A DNA stretch of 64,000 nt from Lepraria neglecta (taxonomy: Eukaryota; Ascomycota; Lecanoromycetes; Lecanorales; Stereocaulaceae): positions 4,719,501-4,783,500 of the forward strand of contig CM065646.1 in the NCBI GenBank assembly GCA_033220425.1. The letters run 5' to 3'. Within the stretch, counting starts at the first letter, position 1. Every line of letters starts with the position of its first letter. The translations under genes and the position numbers were made by a program. Of the stretch, positions 34,019 to 46,628 are shown piece after piece. A model generated the notes under the pieces. It saw only the letters and a list, made by a program, of their open reading frames with translations, was not told where the DNA came from and searched no databases.

Positions 34019-37000
34019 ATCTAGTTGGCCAGCCAGATGCTGTATCCTTGGGATTGCGAGTGTAGCAATATTGGTATCTTCCAGGGTAGAGGTCGGTTTT
34101 GGCGCTGTGTCTTGGGTGCCCCAGCTAGTCTTCGGGATTATTGAATGGAATTTGGCATCAGGAAATTTGACTGAACGCTGATACCTGAATTGCTCCATTA
34201 GTATGTATTCGAGCTGACTATCATTGCATGCAGAACTAAGACAAAAGGAAGAAGCACAGTATGTCTGTCGCACAAAGTTTCACGTGCTGAAAGAGTATAC
34301 GAGCGCACACTCAGACATCATTGTAGCTTTGTCATGAGGCTCAGGCACTAGTTTCGCATTCGTGGGTGGATGGAGCGGTGGAGTTGGTGCATGAAAGAAG
34401 GTGTGGAGGACCTTAGTCGCGAAGCTTACCGCAAAGAATTCCGAGATGGTGGTCAGCTTAATGTTAAAAATTATGTGGCATTGGACGTCAGGATGACCAT
34501 AAGCAGTGGATACGATTCGACCAAGGGAACCACGGTCGTAAGAGAGTGCGGCGAAGCTTAATGTGACGTTTGAGATGCGGCCTGCAAGTTGGTCCGAATA
34601 GAATAGATTAGATCATTGGAGGTGGGGCGGAGTGAGATGTGTTGCGATTTGCAGGATGTGTTGTGTGGGATGCCTAAGCGGCGTAGGAAGGATTCGAGCT
34701 GACAGAAGTGATGTGTTGCGTGGAGTTGAGAGCTGACAAAGTAGTGAAGTGAAGGAAGCAAACAAGTCTAGAATGATACAGTGACGTCTACGGGAGGATG
34801 GCGGAAAAAGGTTGGGTTTAGGATTTTCCGTGGCAGCAGTAGTCCGGCGCCGAGCCCGCTCAAAAGTATGTGCAAGGTAGTCGCTAGACTGCAACGAGGT
34901 CGATCGAGATTGAGGGAACGAATCAGAGTTGCTAAGTTTAGGTGGTACCTAGGAAATAAAGTACCTTAGTAAGAGCCAAAAGGAGAAGAATTTACTTGAA
35001 ACTAAGGCGGTTAATCAGTAGTTAGAATGGAGAAGGAAAAGCATGGGAAAGCAGAGATAGGGTAATCGTTTAGATGAACCGTCTCCACTGGGCTTGCTTG
35101 GATCGCTCTCATTTTCTCTCAAATGGTGTGTGTGCCAATATGCCATGGGGGGATGAGATTCGAGTCATGAATGCCAAGGAAGTTCAGCCAGTTCCCTGGG
35201 GATCCCGCCGTGAAAAAGCGAGACTTTGCATTAAGGCATGCCAGACACATGATACTTCCGTCTTAGCCCCGCCTTGGAATTTCTCCTGCATGACTTCAAT
35301 CTACATACAATATTTGTAATTCACAAGTCTCGCCCATTCTATCGCTTGCAATAGCAATCTTCCTCCATCGAAGTCCGCCATGCAAGCCCCGTCGGGGAAG
35401 AGATATCGTGCTTGTCAAGTAAGGTTAAATCACGCTACGGAACCTTATCCAGGTCGCTACAGCGGCCAGTGGGGCTAGATCCGATGCTAGCCCTCGACCA
35501 AGCCTTGCTATTTACTCTAATTATAAGAGAGAAATTCCTACCGAGTGGAACAACGGTCTATTGGCTATTGATCAGGAGCAATATAGTTACTACATACATG
35601 TGTTGTTGGACGCTTGACCTTTTGGCTGTAGAAAGGGTACTCCCTCAAAGCGTCGTCAATTTTAGGGAGTCCACCGGACTGGGGAGTCGCGAGATGTAAC
35701 TAAATCGCTAGGCAGTCGTACCCCTACCTAGCTTGCGTACCTCGTCATGGGAAACACCGGCTATGCAAACGGTAAGCACGAGGTCAGCCTGGGAAATTCG
35801 ATAAAAGTAATCTCGGACATAAAGCCCCAGAAGAGCGAGGTCCGGCCGCTTTTGTAGTATGCATGTTTCGATCCTTCGTCACGGAAGTTTAGGAGCGGTA
35901 ACATCGGCTGAGGTGAGACGGTAAGACACCATTGTCATTTTCTGATAAGGCCACGTAAGCGTCGCCAATTTCTACTCCGTATGTAGAGGCTGGGAGGCTC
36001 AGTAACGGTCAGTCCGTTCCAAGTACTATACTTCTAGTAAAATGTGACAAGAGAAGAACCGGGCGTTTGGTATGGGTTGTCTCATCTCTCGCATACTTTG
36101 CCAAGTTAGGCGAAGTGGCTTGCTTCGGTTAACCGGACAAAGACAACTTTTTATAGTAGCCAAGCTTCTTTGCGGCCTCGATATGCATAATTTGCAGCGT
36201 AATCGATCCAGTCCCCAGGTCCGAGCGCCACGCGGCCAAGCCTCCACGCCAGTACTCACCCTAACCATCTCGTCGCGTTCAGAATAGAGTACCTACACTG
36301 AAGGCTCGGAGGTCACGAGCTCAATGGGAAGAGGATCACTCCACAGCTTTGAAAGTGATTAAGGGTAGAGCAAAGCTGTAATTCGCATGTCTCAATGTTC
36401 GGTACCCTTGGATGAGTTTTCTAGTAATTAGTAAGTTGCACGTGAATAATCATGTTGGCTGGTTGGTGACGGTGCTGTTACAGAGCATGTCTTAGATGTA
36501 TTAAGATTCAGGTCCATGAGGTCACTTGTACGCAGTATAATGTGCGAACTGAACTCGAGCTTGAACTCCTGCTACTCGTTAAGCCTTAATAAGGTAGCGA
36601 AGTATAGTTTAACCGTCGCCTACTATTGTTGGATCAATGTTGTCTTGTAGCTTTCAGTCAGTATCTGCGCAGACCGCATCCCGGGAGGAGGTGGAACATA
36701 TAAACTTCCGCTCGACGTCTCTAAGTCCTTTACAAAGCTTGTAACAAGGTATTCTCGTTTACGAAACGCTACATCATCATTGTTATTGACATAAAGATTT
36801 AGCGATTGACCATTGAAAGGCCACGCGTAGATTCTGAGGTGTCTGACCCATGACCAGCAAACCAGTCTGCAAGATCTCTGATGCTTGCATTGTTTTAGCT
36901 CTTATTCCAGGAATTAATGACACATGAGCATGGTCGCTAAGTCGCCGGTTGGAGACTTTTCGGGATCATTCACCAGATTGCCTGGGGTCTTCAGCCGAGA

Positions 37001-37127
37001 ACTGCTCCTTGGTCAAGATAACCGAGGTCAGAGTGCCCGAGCATCTTTGCTACCCGCGAGCCCAAGTCTCAGGATTGCTTTCTGCAGCTGTGAGATTGGT
37101 TATGGACAGAAGCCCGTACTCTATGGA
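34019..37127. other. Gene-free interval (3.1 kb)
   Basis: The left part is the 5' region of the WOPR gene; such regulators often have long leaders and promoters, which may explain much of the space. The right part ends at the AsnRS stop codon. A TACTCCGTA nonamer occurs at 35973-35981. No ORF, tRNA or transposon end was recognised. Confidence 0.5.
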
Positions 37128-38904
37128 TCAGCAATCACACCGACCGTAGTATCGAGGCCACGGTACAACATCTTTGATGTTACCAATGCCAGCAAGATAG
37201 CCCAAAAGCCTATCAAAGCCGAGCCCGAATCCCCCATGGGGCACACTACCATATCGACGTAGGTCGACATACCAATCAAGATTGTCTTTTTCGGCGGACG
37301 GCGATACATCCGCATTTTTCACCTCTGAGAGCGCGCTCTCATCGGACACGTTGAGGCCATGGTCGCGCATTGCTTGTGTCAAACTCTGGAGACGATGTTC
37401 ACGCAAGGACCCACCGACTACCTCACACATATCTGGAAGCAGGAGATCAAAACACGCAACGGTTTTGTGCTCTGAGAATGCATCGGCTTTCATGGTCGAA
37501 GGGAGCATGTAGAAAGGCTTGATCTCATTAGGGTAGTCCGTTACAAACACCGGACTGCCATTCCCAACGGCCGCCGCGAGGTACTTCTCGTGCTCTAGCT
37601 GCAAACCGGCAGCCCATAAGGGCTGGTACTGGAATTGCACCTCCTTGGACTCGATGGCGTCTTGAAGTCGTTTCATTGCGTTTCGGTAAGTGATACGAGG
37701 CCACGATGATCGCATGAGTCCTTGCCATCGCTGGTCAAGGAGGCCAGCGTAGTATGCATCCCCAATTTTGTCAGGCGGATTAGACCCTCGATGGGCATGA
37801 ATAAGCTCTTCGGTGAATCCTGAGCCATACAAGTGAAGCGTGAGGCTTCGGATCATGTCTTCCACTAGGTCCATGACTTCTTGGAGACTTTCAGTCCGGA
37901 TTTCTGCCTCCAGCATCCAGAATTCGCTGACATGTCGAGGGGTGTCGCTCCTTTCGGCCCGAAATGTGGGAGATAACGTCCAGACCTTTTGATGCTCGTT
38001 GACAAAGGCTTCAAGGTGCAGTTGTGATGAAACTGTCAAGAACTTTGGGTCTCGAAAAAACGCAGCATCTTTGTCTTTTAACGGTGCGACATCATCCTTT
38101 GTTGAAGCAGCGGGAGGATTCGAGGAGACAGTAAAGACCTCCCCTGCTCCTTCGCAATCGGATGAGGTTATGATAGGTGGCTGTAAGCGAACGAAATGGC
38201 GATCTCGGAAATATTTGGCAAAACCAAAATCACATTCAGATCTCATACGCGCGAGGAGTGCATTGTGTGGAGTACGCAGCCTAAGGTGCGGTAGGGTCCG
38301 GAGGTATTCGGCGCTATGATATTTCTTTTGGATGGGATACTTCTGCAGGGCAGGAGTTATCAGCTCAGCTCGATTCTATCATACTTGTTGCAGCCACAAG
38401 GCGTCCCGCTGCCGATCACTGTAGGTGTAGCAACGTACCTCTGCATCAGCTTTTCCGAGGATCCTAATATTCTCAGCCTTGAGCTCATTCTTCTGCTCCT
38501 TTCCTATTGGAGCAGATTGCCAATGACCAGTGATCTCAATGGACGTTCCCGTGCCCAAGCTATGAGTTTTGCTTCGTTAAATCTTCCGCATTGGGCGGAA
38601 CGAATTATCAGACTTACCCATCAGCTTGGTGAGGTTCTAGCACAGCTTGCAATGAGTGCGTTGTCGATCCGTCGCCCAGCTCAAGGAATGAACGATGTTT
38701 CTGATTTCTAATTGTCCGAACAGACCCTGCCACTCTTATCGACTGGCGATCACCTGTTGGCTCGGTCGTCAAAATGGTAGCTATATTTGGAGTGGATATT
38801 CGAAGAGCAGAGTAAGGTCGCCGCGCGTGCTGGCAAGGATTATTATGATTTGGGATTGCAGATCTCGAAGGCCAATGTGATAGGTGAATGGAGCGCCATA
38901 TCAT
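37128..38904 (-). CDS. Asparaginyl-tRNA synthetase, mitochondrial type
   Basis: Exons 38618-38904, 38439-38559 and 37128-38342 give 540 residues. The N-terminus is Arg/Ser-rich without acidic residues and ends in RRPYSA, which fits a mitochondrial presequence. An OB-fold anticodon-binding domain follows (VAGSVRTIRNQKHRSFLELG, EITGHW). The class IIb catalytic domain then shows LRLRTPHNALLARMRSE, motif 2 in FRAERSDTPRHVSEFWMLEA, and motif 3 GFGLGFDRLLGYLAG. It ends VVPWPRYYGRCDC, the usual AsnRS C-terminus. It charges mitochondrial tRNA-Asn with Asn using ATP. AspRS is less likely because of the HVSEFWMLEAE block and the C-terminal CDC. Confidence 0.94.
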
Positions 38905-40165
38905 GGCTGACTGGCAGCCTCGATCGGAGAGTCTGAGCCGTGTACTTTGTAGCAGTGTTCGATCACAGAATAGTAATAATGTTGCTCAGCTTAGGCTTGA
39001 GAAAGAGCTAAGTAAACGAGAAGTTGGAAGCATATAGTCTGATAGGTTCGCTAGGGGGGAGTGTTAGTATGCGCTAGTAGCCCTATCACGGAATCTGCCT
39101 AAGTCGAAGCAATCGCACACCGTTTCTCTGCGTCACGGATGCAAGCCACCGTCTAGCCGTAGATACTTCCGGTAACGGCCAATTATTCAATGTCAGGGAC
39201 TTGGGGCTCTTCGGCTCCCGAATCACTCCTTGGCAAAATGCAACCTGGAAGCATTTTCACTCTGTTCTCACCGCCTGCCAATCGCTTTCAAGTCATTCGT
39301 GTTGGCCACCATGACATCATGCCTATTGCTGACCACCCTGCTGCTACTTTTGGCTTGCCTGAGTGAATAATAGATACATGAGTAGTAGGTGTGAAGCGCC
39401 GATGGATGGACACGATCCAGGGGTTAGCGGCTGTCGGGCTTCTCAGCTCCGAATAGGTCAAAGGTCCACCAGGTCCAGGCCTTCGCTCCATGCTCCATAC
39501 AACCTTGACGAATGGAAGCCATGGAATAATAATAGCACCCTTCCAACGAATAAACGTGAAGCCGATCTCAGATCCTTGGGTCGTTAGTGAAATCTGAGAA
39601 GCACACGCAACAGCATCGTGGAATGGCGGGAGAACATCCCGTCAAGCCCACCAGATCTCTGTGGCACAAGACTAATGCGTCTCTATCTTGAATCCTACCC
39701 TTGCTATTGGATGGCCACTACCAACTACACCGGACTACATCTTCACTATATGACTACATCACGATCGTCTGTGCTCTTGTGTGTCGTGATCCATCGTGCA
39801 CCTACGTCAGATCCCTGACTAAACCTCGAGCCGTCTGTTTACCATTGGACTATGCCCAAGTAAGCATTCGATTCAAGGCAATCACAACTCTATCGGCCGA
39901 GAAGGTCCTCCTGCCGCTGGTAGAATGTAGAGGAAGCAGGTGTCAGGGGGCAATTATCCGCTGCACGTTCCATTCTTTCATTTGAAGCCACATCTCGTTT
40001 ACCTCTATATGGGCCGTGCTCCATTCCCACCGTGATACTCCCTTATTCGGAGGAATACCTATTTAATTTGAGATTAAATCCAGCCTTTCCTACTTCTGAG
40101 CTCGTCCAGTGGATTCTCGCCTTTCCTCTGCACAGATACAAGTCCCATCAATCGTGTTTGGCAGT
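38905..40165. other. Divergent intergenic region
   Basis: 1.26 kb between the AsnRS start and the PARG-domain gene start. The frame of the latter is open back to 40109. No further gene recognised. Confidence 0.5.
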
Positions 40166-41121
40166 ATGCCTCAAGCCAAAGCAAAACCGTCAGAGATTGC
40201 TTCTGAAGCCAAGAAAACATACACTCCACACATCCAAGCCCAATACCCGCAGTTTCCTCCTATATCTATCTCTTATCCAGACTCATCAAAGCTTCGCCTG
40301 ACCTCTCGAGCGGGCTCAACGAACAAGCTTCGCGTTGCTGTCATTGAGGGTGACCCGGTCGATGTTGCCTTGGGCTGGCATGACTCTAACATAGAAGAAA
40401 ATGGAGCAACCAAGGACACTCGCAAACAAGCGGCAGCTATACCGGTCGTCAATATGGCTAACGAGAAACGGGCTGGCGGCGACTGGGAATCCGGACTCAT
40501 AGCACCAGAGGAATGCCTCTGCCGGCGTTCAAATCTGGCCAAAGTCCTCACGACGCCCACTAACCAATCAGGGCAAATTCCTCACTACCCTATCAGAACG
40601 ACGGGTGGAATCTACTCCCCTCATGTCGGTGCGTTGCCCCTTAACAGAAATTCCTGAAAAATGTTTTTGGCTGAGAAATCAATGCAGTGGTATTTCGTGC
40701 TGGGCCCGACAAAGGCTACGCTGTTTGGAAAACCTGGAGGGCTTTGCCAGTCATCTCAGTTGCACCAATACGACGTCCCAAACTCGACGAGTCTGGAATA
40801 GACTATTCATTCAGCCAAGAACGAGAACTTATGAAAGAAAAGATGCGAACAGTACTAAGAATCGCCGCCACGCGGCAGCATTCTGATCTCTGCATCGGTG
40901 CATTCGGAGTCGGTTTCGGCTTCCGCAATCCGGCAACCCAGGTCGCAAGCATGTGGAGGGAGCTTCTCTATGGCGAGAAGGAGTTCCAAGGCGCCTTCGG
41001 AAATATCGTCTTCGCCCTCGACAGCACAACCAACGCCGCTTCGAAAGGCAGCATGACAGACCTGGAGATTTTCAAAAAGGAATTCGACCCCTCAAATACC
41101 CACAAGACAACATACAGATAA
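40166..41121 (+). CDS. Microbial-type PARG catalytic domain protein (TIGR02452-like)
   Basis: Exons 40166-40628 and 40688-41121 give 298 residues. The N-terminal half has IASEAKKTY followed by a variable region. The catalytic signature is VVNMANEKRAGGDWESGLIA then PEECLCRRSNL, corresponding to the Gly-Gly loop and the Glu-Glu pair of poly(ADP-ribose) glycohydrolases. GGIYSPHV joins VVFRAGPDKGYAVW across the intron, then VISVAPIRRPKL and the C-terminal LRIAATRQHSDLCIGAFGVG and FRNPATQVASMWRELL blocks. Members of this family hydrolyse ADP-ribose polymers or related ADP-ribosyl links; the fungal substrate is not known. Probably cytosolic or nuclear. A Met at 40109 could add 19 residues, but MPQAKAKPSEIASEAK is the better start. 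Confidence 0.9.
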
Positions 41122-42603
41122 AATTCCATATTCCATGGAACGTTCCAAGGTGGCGGCACACTAATGCATGGCGGTTCTCGGCATCAAACGCCAGTCCAGG
41201 CCAGCCGCATGACAAGGGAGAGAGGCATTTCGGTCAAAGGGCACACGTATTCATACACGACATTTATTAATTGGATAGAGTTGAAGGGTATGTTGATATC
41301 CGCCACGGAAGTCGTCGGCTCAAGTCGTATATGCTCACGACTTTCGGGAAGAAGACTACTTCCGCCAAAGTATCAATAGAGTTTTTTGTTCCGAGTCATC
41401 TTAGAAGCGCGGTTATCTCTTCTGATCCCTGGTGGGCGGTGGACCTGGTTTGCAATCGGCGGGAAAGGCGTGCTGCAGGAGGACCTCTCCCCGTACGAGC
41501 ATGTCCCACTGGCCAAAGCAAAGGCGTTTGGGATACAAGGGAACTAGAAACGATTGGTTAGATCAAGCGAGGGCGTTCATGACATCAGTTACATATGCAC
41601 ATGCACATGCATGCAGGCAATGTCCGAAGTCCGGCCATCAGTGTTATCAATGTATGTATACGCCTTCACGATTTCTTCAAGTAGGAACAATTCACGGATA
41701 GACAAAAAGAGTAAGTTGCGCAGCCATTGATCCTGAATACACCTCTCATTTCCTGTATCCGAAGACGATTCCAGAAACATACAACTAGCCACTTTGTGCC
41801 TGAATAGGGTATATGTCCCCTTGGCTAGCTAACCTTCCTGACCTGTTTCGATCTCGCATGATTACACCTCTCCCCTCCCTATCACCGCAACCACCCCCTC
41901 ATCCAATCTCATTCCATCCCATCTCCTCCGCCATCTCCTACTAACTTGATACACCCTTCCCCTTCCCCTTCGATTTCGATTTTGGTTTCGATTTTAGCGG
42001 AACATGAGGAACATACGAACCCTTTTCGAACCCCCTTCTCGACCAGTGCTCATCAATCCTTCTCTCTCACCTCACTTCACCTCTCCATCTGAGCGTTAGG
42101 CGGAGTTCTGGTAGGCGGTGGAGATGTCGAATTAGACGTCTCGATATATCGATCCATCGCGTTTTAGGTTATGAAACCCAACGATCTCCGTATGAATAGT
42201 TGGACAGAACGGTTATGCGAAAATGGTTGTTGGACCAGACAAGATAGCGAATGAGGAGCATTGTGCATGCTCTCTGAACCATTCATTTTTGTCCCTCTAG
42301 ACTGTCAGTACAGCTTCAAAAGTTTTTCTCGAGGAGAACCAAAGTGCGCCATTACTACCTTTTCACAGAACCTTGATGTTTGTTTCCCAATGTGGTTAGA
42401 GAACACAACCGAGTTAAGAAAAGGGCAGACCTGCAGTCCTCAAGAAGCCTTTGGAGCACCTAGTTGAAGGCAAGAGACCACGAAGTTTTGCCCAGAGTGT
42501 AAGCGAGAATGCTCTGCATTCATTGCTCTCAGTCTATCGACCCAAGAATAACGTCCTCTTCTCCCCCTTCCCCATCAATCCATTGCCATTCTCGTACCCC
42601 CTG
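41122..42603. other. Intergenic between PARG-domain gene and trehalase pseudogene
   Basis: ORFs at 41164-41561 have no recognisable content. A pyrimidine-rich stretch lies around 41865-42000 with CCCTT and TTTCGAT words. No gene called. Confidence 0.45.
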
Positions 42604-45007
42604 CTATAGCCCGTCACCACTCTCAGTAGCCTTATGAAACGTATCCCACGGAGTGCAAGTCCCTAGTGCACGCCTCATATGCGTGTTGACAATCGTCAAA
42701 CTATACACATAGCTAGCGTTGACCATCCGAAGCCCTGCGAGCGCAAGTGTAATTAGCGCACATCCTTTCAACCATAACGAAGGGTACCTCACTTCTCTGG
42801 CAACGCCCTTAAAATCACTCCCCTGATTGCCATACTCCGCCTCAACTTTATGATGGTCGATAGGCCGTGTCACATCTATTTCTCGACGACGATGCCATTA
42901 AAGTCGACGAAGGCGTTGGTGACCATGTACAACCACTTGTAGGCGAGTCTCTCGGCTTCTCCGTGATAACCGTAACGAAGGAGTCCTGTCCAGGCTAGGA
43001 TGTGCTGTGGTGTCTATCCTAGATAGTGTCAGCTATGTCGGAGTTCAGGGCATTGTAGGGAGCTTCACCATATGGATAATCCCACTGGCGGCTAGGCCGC
43101 TCAATCCCGACTTTTCCTCGAGACTCTTCTGTGCCCGATACTAACCCACCAAAAGCCTCGAACTTAGGAAGAGCCTTGATGACCAAAGCGGCAGCTTGGC
43201 GAGGTGTTGCTAGACCTGACCATATGGCCCAAAAGGTCGTCGCGGTTTCATAGTTGGTCTGCTCCTGATTTATTGTATCATAATCGAAGTACAATCCACT
43301 ATCCTTGTTCCAGAGAGAGCGATCAACTGCCCTGCGTCGATTCTTAGCCTTTCGATCCCAGGCTGCTGAAATTTCGACTTGGTTGGGCTTTATGCCCTGA
43401 ACACCCGCACACAACTCGGGTGGAATAGTAAGACGGCCGCCGAAGTGCGTCTCAACAGTGCGTGCAATGTCAGTCTGATACTTGTACAGTAGAGAGTTGA
43501 GGTCAACGGTTGCGAGGTTGGCAGCGACGTTCTCAAGGCCGTAGGAGGTATCATGTCCTGATTCGCGCACAGCACGATCATGCAAGAAGTACTCGTCCAA
43601 CTCTGGCTCAGTGATCGTCCCATCATACTTGTTGTAAGCTTTAATGAATTCCGGACAGGTCATTCCATACTTGCTCGCATAGAGTTCTAGGATGTGGATG
43701 AAGTGAGTATCCTCGGTCTCAGGAGGGACACCAATGCCTTCGGGGCGGTATCGTGACAGGCCAGTCAAAGGATCCAGTCTAGGTGATGCCATCCATACCG
43801 TGTAGTATTCCTTGATCGCAGCAAGGATTGCTTCCCGGAGGAATGTCGTGGCGTCGGGATCATGTTTAATCGTCTCGAAGACTCTAAGCGCCATGTCAGT
43901 AAGGAACGGAAGTTGAGTGCATCCTAGGTAATAGGTACGATTGGCGTTGAAGATCTTGCCGTAATGCTTGATGCAAAAGCACAAGTTAAGGACCATGCCT
44001 TTAGCCAGATCACTACGCTCATTGACGAGGAGCCCAATTGTTTCCATGTAGCTGTCCCATTTGTACATCTCATTAAAGCGGCCGCCCGGTACGACAAAGG
44101 GCAGACCACGCAGTTCAGTGGTTCCGGTACTTGCGTTGGGGTACTGTTCCATGGCAAGAGCCAGTAATCATGGCTTGTCATTCATGTCCCTGATCCCCTC
44201 AGGCGTGATATTTTTGGGAGCTAGCCTGATCACGTCAAGACGAATGGAATGTGGGGTTGGTCCTTGGTCAGTTGTTCGTAGTACTGGATCTGTTCTGGGC
44301 AGCTTGCTGGAACGTAGATCCTAGGCCTTTGGTCATCAGTCCAGTCCTTGGTGTTCTTGCCCGCGGGTTCGATAGACGAAGCATCAATATGGCGTGTGAG
44401 GTTGTCCCAGAGAGAATAACGAATGAGGCGTGATAGCCGCTGGACGGGATTCTCACTCAATCTGGCCTGGTTAAGGATGATGTGTCTCCGGCCGAAACCT
44501 TGGGCCAATATCAATTCTTGGAGCAAGTTTGAAAGCATATAATTTCCACGAACATCAACATGCTTTTGTCCATGAGATTGCACGGTGCCTAGAGATATGA
44601 CCTTGGGGCCATGGTCATCAATGGTGATCTGAACGTTATGGTCTGTATCTTCTCGCGAAAGCAGGCTATTTAATGTCGAATCTACGGGAATTAGGAATCT
44701 GCGGGGTTCGCTCGTGGTAGTATCTGGGCCTCGAGTCAGCAAGCATGTGGCAGATGATGTCCAGCAGGGTCTTACCCAGACTCATTCTTCGAAAAGCCGA
44801 AAGGCTGCTTGGCTCGTGCAACTAGATTCAGGTCAACAGCCTGCCTGTATTGAGTTGCAGAGGGTATTGTACCGAAGTGTGTGTTCTGTGTCCATGTTGA
44901 TCCCCTCGTTCAAAGTGTTTATCTGGGCCATAATAGACTTGTGCTGGGGTGAAAGCGTCGATGTCCTCTGAGTTGACACGAACGCTGAGGAGACGTGGAG
45001 ACGTCAT
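42604..45007 (-). pseudogene. Neutral trehalase (GH37) gene, disrupted
   Basis: Almost the entire protein is visible on the minus strand but not in one frame. It opens at 45007 with MTSPRLLSVRVNSEDIDAFT and loses frame by ~44900. A later frame has the Ca-binding-type [20 protein letters not shown], then [20 protein letters not shown] and [15 protein letters not shown]. Near 44240 the frame shifts to [19 protein letters not shown], followed by a TGA at 44168-44170 inside [10 protein letters not shown]. The catalytic domain then runs intact ([19 protein letters not shown]) to QWDYPYG. After an intron the next exon starts with TAG (43014-43016) where GW is expected, then reads [21 protein letters not shown] 1-bp loss near 42878 precedes [19 protein letters not shown]. 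Two nonsense codons and several shifts mean no full enzyme. Neutral trehalase hydrolyses cytosolic trehalose to glucose. Confidence 0.85.
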
Positions 45008-45624
45008 TGTGCTAGTTCTAGGGATAGTAGGATACAGTAGCGGTAGTCAAGAAGGCAAAAGAGAAGGAAAAGAATGATGTTGACGAAGAAAGGCGAATGT
45101 GGATGTGAGAGAAGCTGGAAGGCATAATTACTTTTCAAAAATGCTGGGAAGCACTTGCCCTCCTAAACCCACAAAAACTGTCACTCGCGTTTTCACATTG
45201 GGGAGGAGCGCCTAATATCTGACGTTCTCGAAGATTCTTTCCGTTCACAATTCCACCTGCGTAATTCGACCTGACAGCAACACAGCGAACAGAAAGTTGC
45301 AGCCCACCGATGCGCCATTTTTACGAATCCACGTGCCGGGTGTCATAGACTTAAACTCTCGTCTGAAATAGGCGCCTCTCAACGTGAAATGACCAAGGGC
45401 CCCCCCCTTTCAAATCGCTGGGCTTGCTCCAGTAGATATCGTGATAACTTCATCGCAAACAGTATTGGATCTTGTCGTTGCATCACTATGCCTTTGCCTT
45501 GCCTGAACTGCCAGATCGCGAGAAACTGTAGCATGGACACGTGATAATGTCAGCCAGCATCCCTAGTGTATCGCCTTTGTTGCTGGGGCACACAAACGAG
45601 TTGATGAGGTGGGATGGTGTAGAC
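45008..45624. other. Intergenic
   Basis: The 5' flank of the trehalase pseudogene and 3' flank of the small membrane protein gene. Contains a C8 run near 45402. No gene seen. Confidence 0.45.
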
Positions 45625-46071
45625 TCACGGTGCCCTTGACTTCTGGGGCGTCTCATTCTCTTTATTCCAGCCCAAGCGTGATTTATATGCCGGCCAACTA
45701 GAGTAGTTCCAGGCCTTGACGAGAAGGCTGTAAGGATTGCAGATGCATTAGCCTGGTTCAGTTATAGATATGTGATGTCCGAGCTCGAGCCCGTACGAGC
45801 TCGGCCGGAGCAAGCTCCCAGCCCCTCGGAGTACAAACACGTTGTACATCCCATACCTTTGCGTCTGATCAACATAGTTCTCCGTCTTAATCTCCTTCAC
45901 ACCAATCTTCATGCCCTCTTTCCCAAAGCTGACATTCTTCTGCTCCATCTTCTTCGACGTCTTATCGGCGATGTCCGTCGCAATCGTGTAGATAGCATAG
46001 CCGATGAAGGCCGCAATGGCGAGCACTATGAAGAGGATGACTAGTGGTACGAGTTTCCCGAGGATCGTCAT
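45625..46071 (-). CDS. Small single-TM membrane protein, fungal-specific, unknown function
   Basis: Exons 45857-46071 and 45625-45727 give 105 residues with phases agreeing (donor GTATGG, acceptor TACAG). Residues ~5-30 are one hydrophobic helix (LVPLVILFIVLAIAAFIGYA), followed by a Lys-rich cytosolic-looking segment (DKTSKKMEQKNVSFGKEG, GVKEI). The second exon adds SLLVKAWNYSSWPAYKSRLG and a charged end. The pattern fits a small conserved membrane protein family of filamentous fungi as I remember it, with no named function. The 129-nt intron is longer than average for this window. Confidence 0.75.
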
Positions 46072-46628
46072 TGTGGGATGATGCTGGAGGAGGCACGTGT
46101 CCGGGTGTGGGGAGGCTGTTGGTGGTACGCGATGGGTTCAGAGGTGAAGGTGATGGTGGGCCCTGTCGGGAAGTCTGTTTGCGATGATGCGAGCTGTGTT
46201 GATGTTGTTGTCGTCAAACAAGCGGTGTCATGGAGGCAGGGAAGTGGCCTCGCAATCTTGCTTGCTTCATCAGCTGAGAAGAGGCTGTGAGGGTTAGGAT
46301 AAGGCTGATCGTTCTGTGCCTCTAGCCCCTATTTTGGGCCTGGACCCTTGGCACGTAAGGTAGCACAGGCAATTGGGAGGTCTGACATGTTGAATTACGT
46401 GATGCAAGTGGCAGTGGAATGGGTTCTATTGGTATTTGAAAGACGTCGCTTTTATCCTCCGTTCAAAGCCATTTATTCGCTATCATTTGCCTCACCCGTC
46501 AATCCGCACGCTCTACAGTCGTGATACAAGCATATCAAATGCAAGTAGCAACCCTACATCTTTCGGGCGGAGTCTGATATGCCGCAATGAAACTTCAAGT
46601 CAAAGAAATATTTTCAGTTTCCGCCCAG
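46072..46628. other. Intergenic
   Basis: Between the small membrane protein start and the alpha-COP stop on the same strand. Nothing recognised beyond promoter space. Confidence 0.45.

Noticed and set aside
41164-41561. ORFs downstream of the PARG-domain gene
   Set aside because: No similarity to the PARG family or any other recognisable protein, and the PARG protein already ends at a natural C-terminus.
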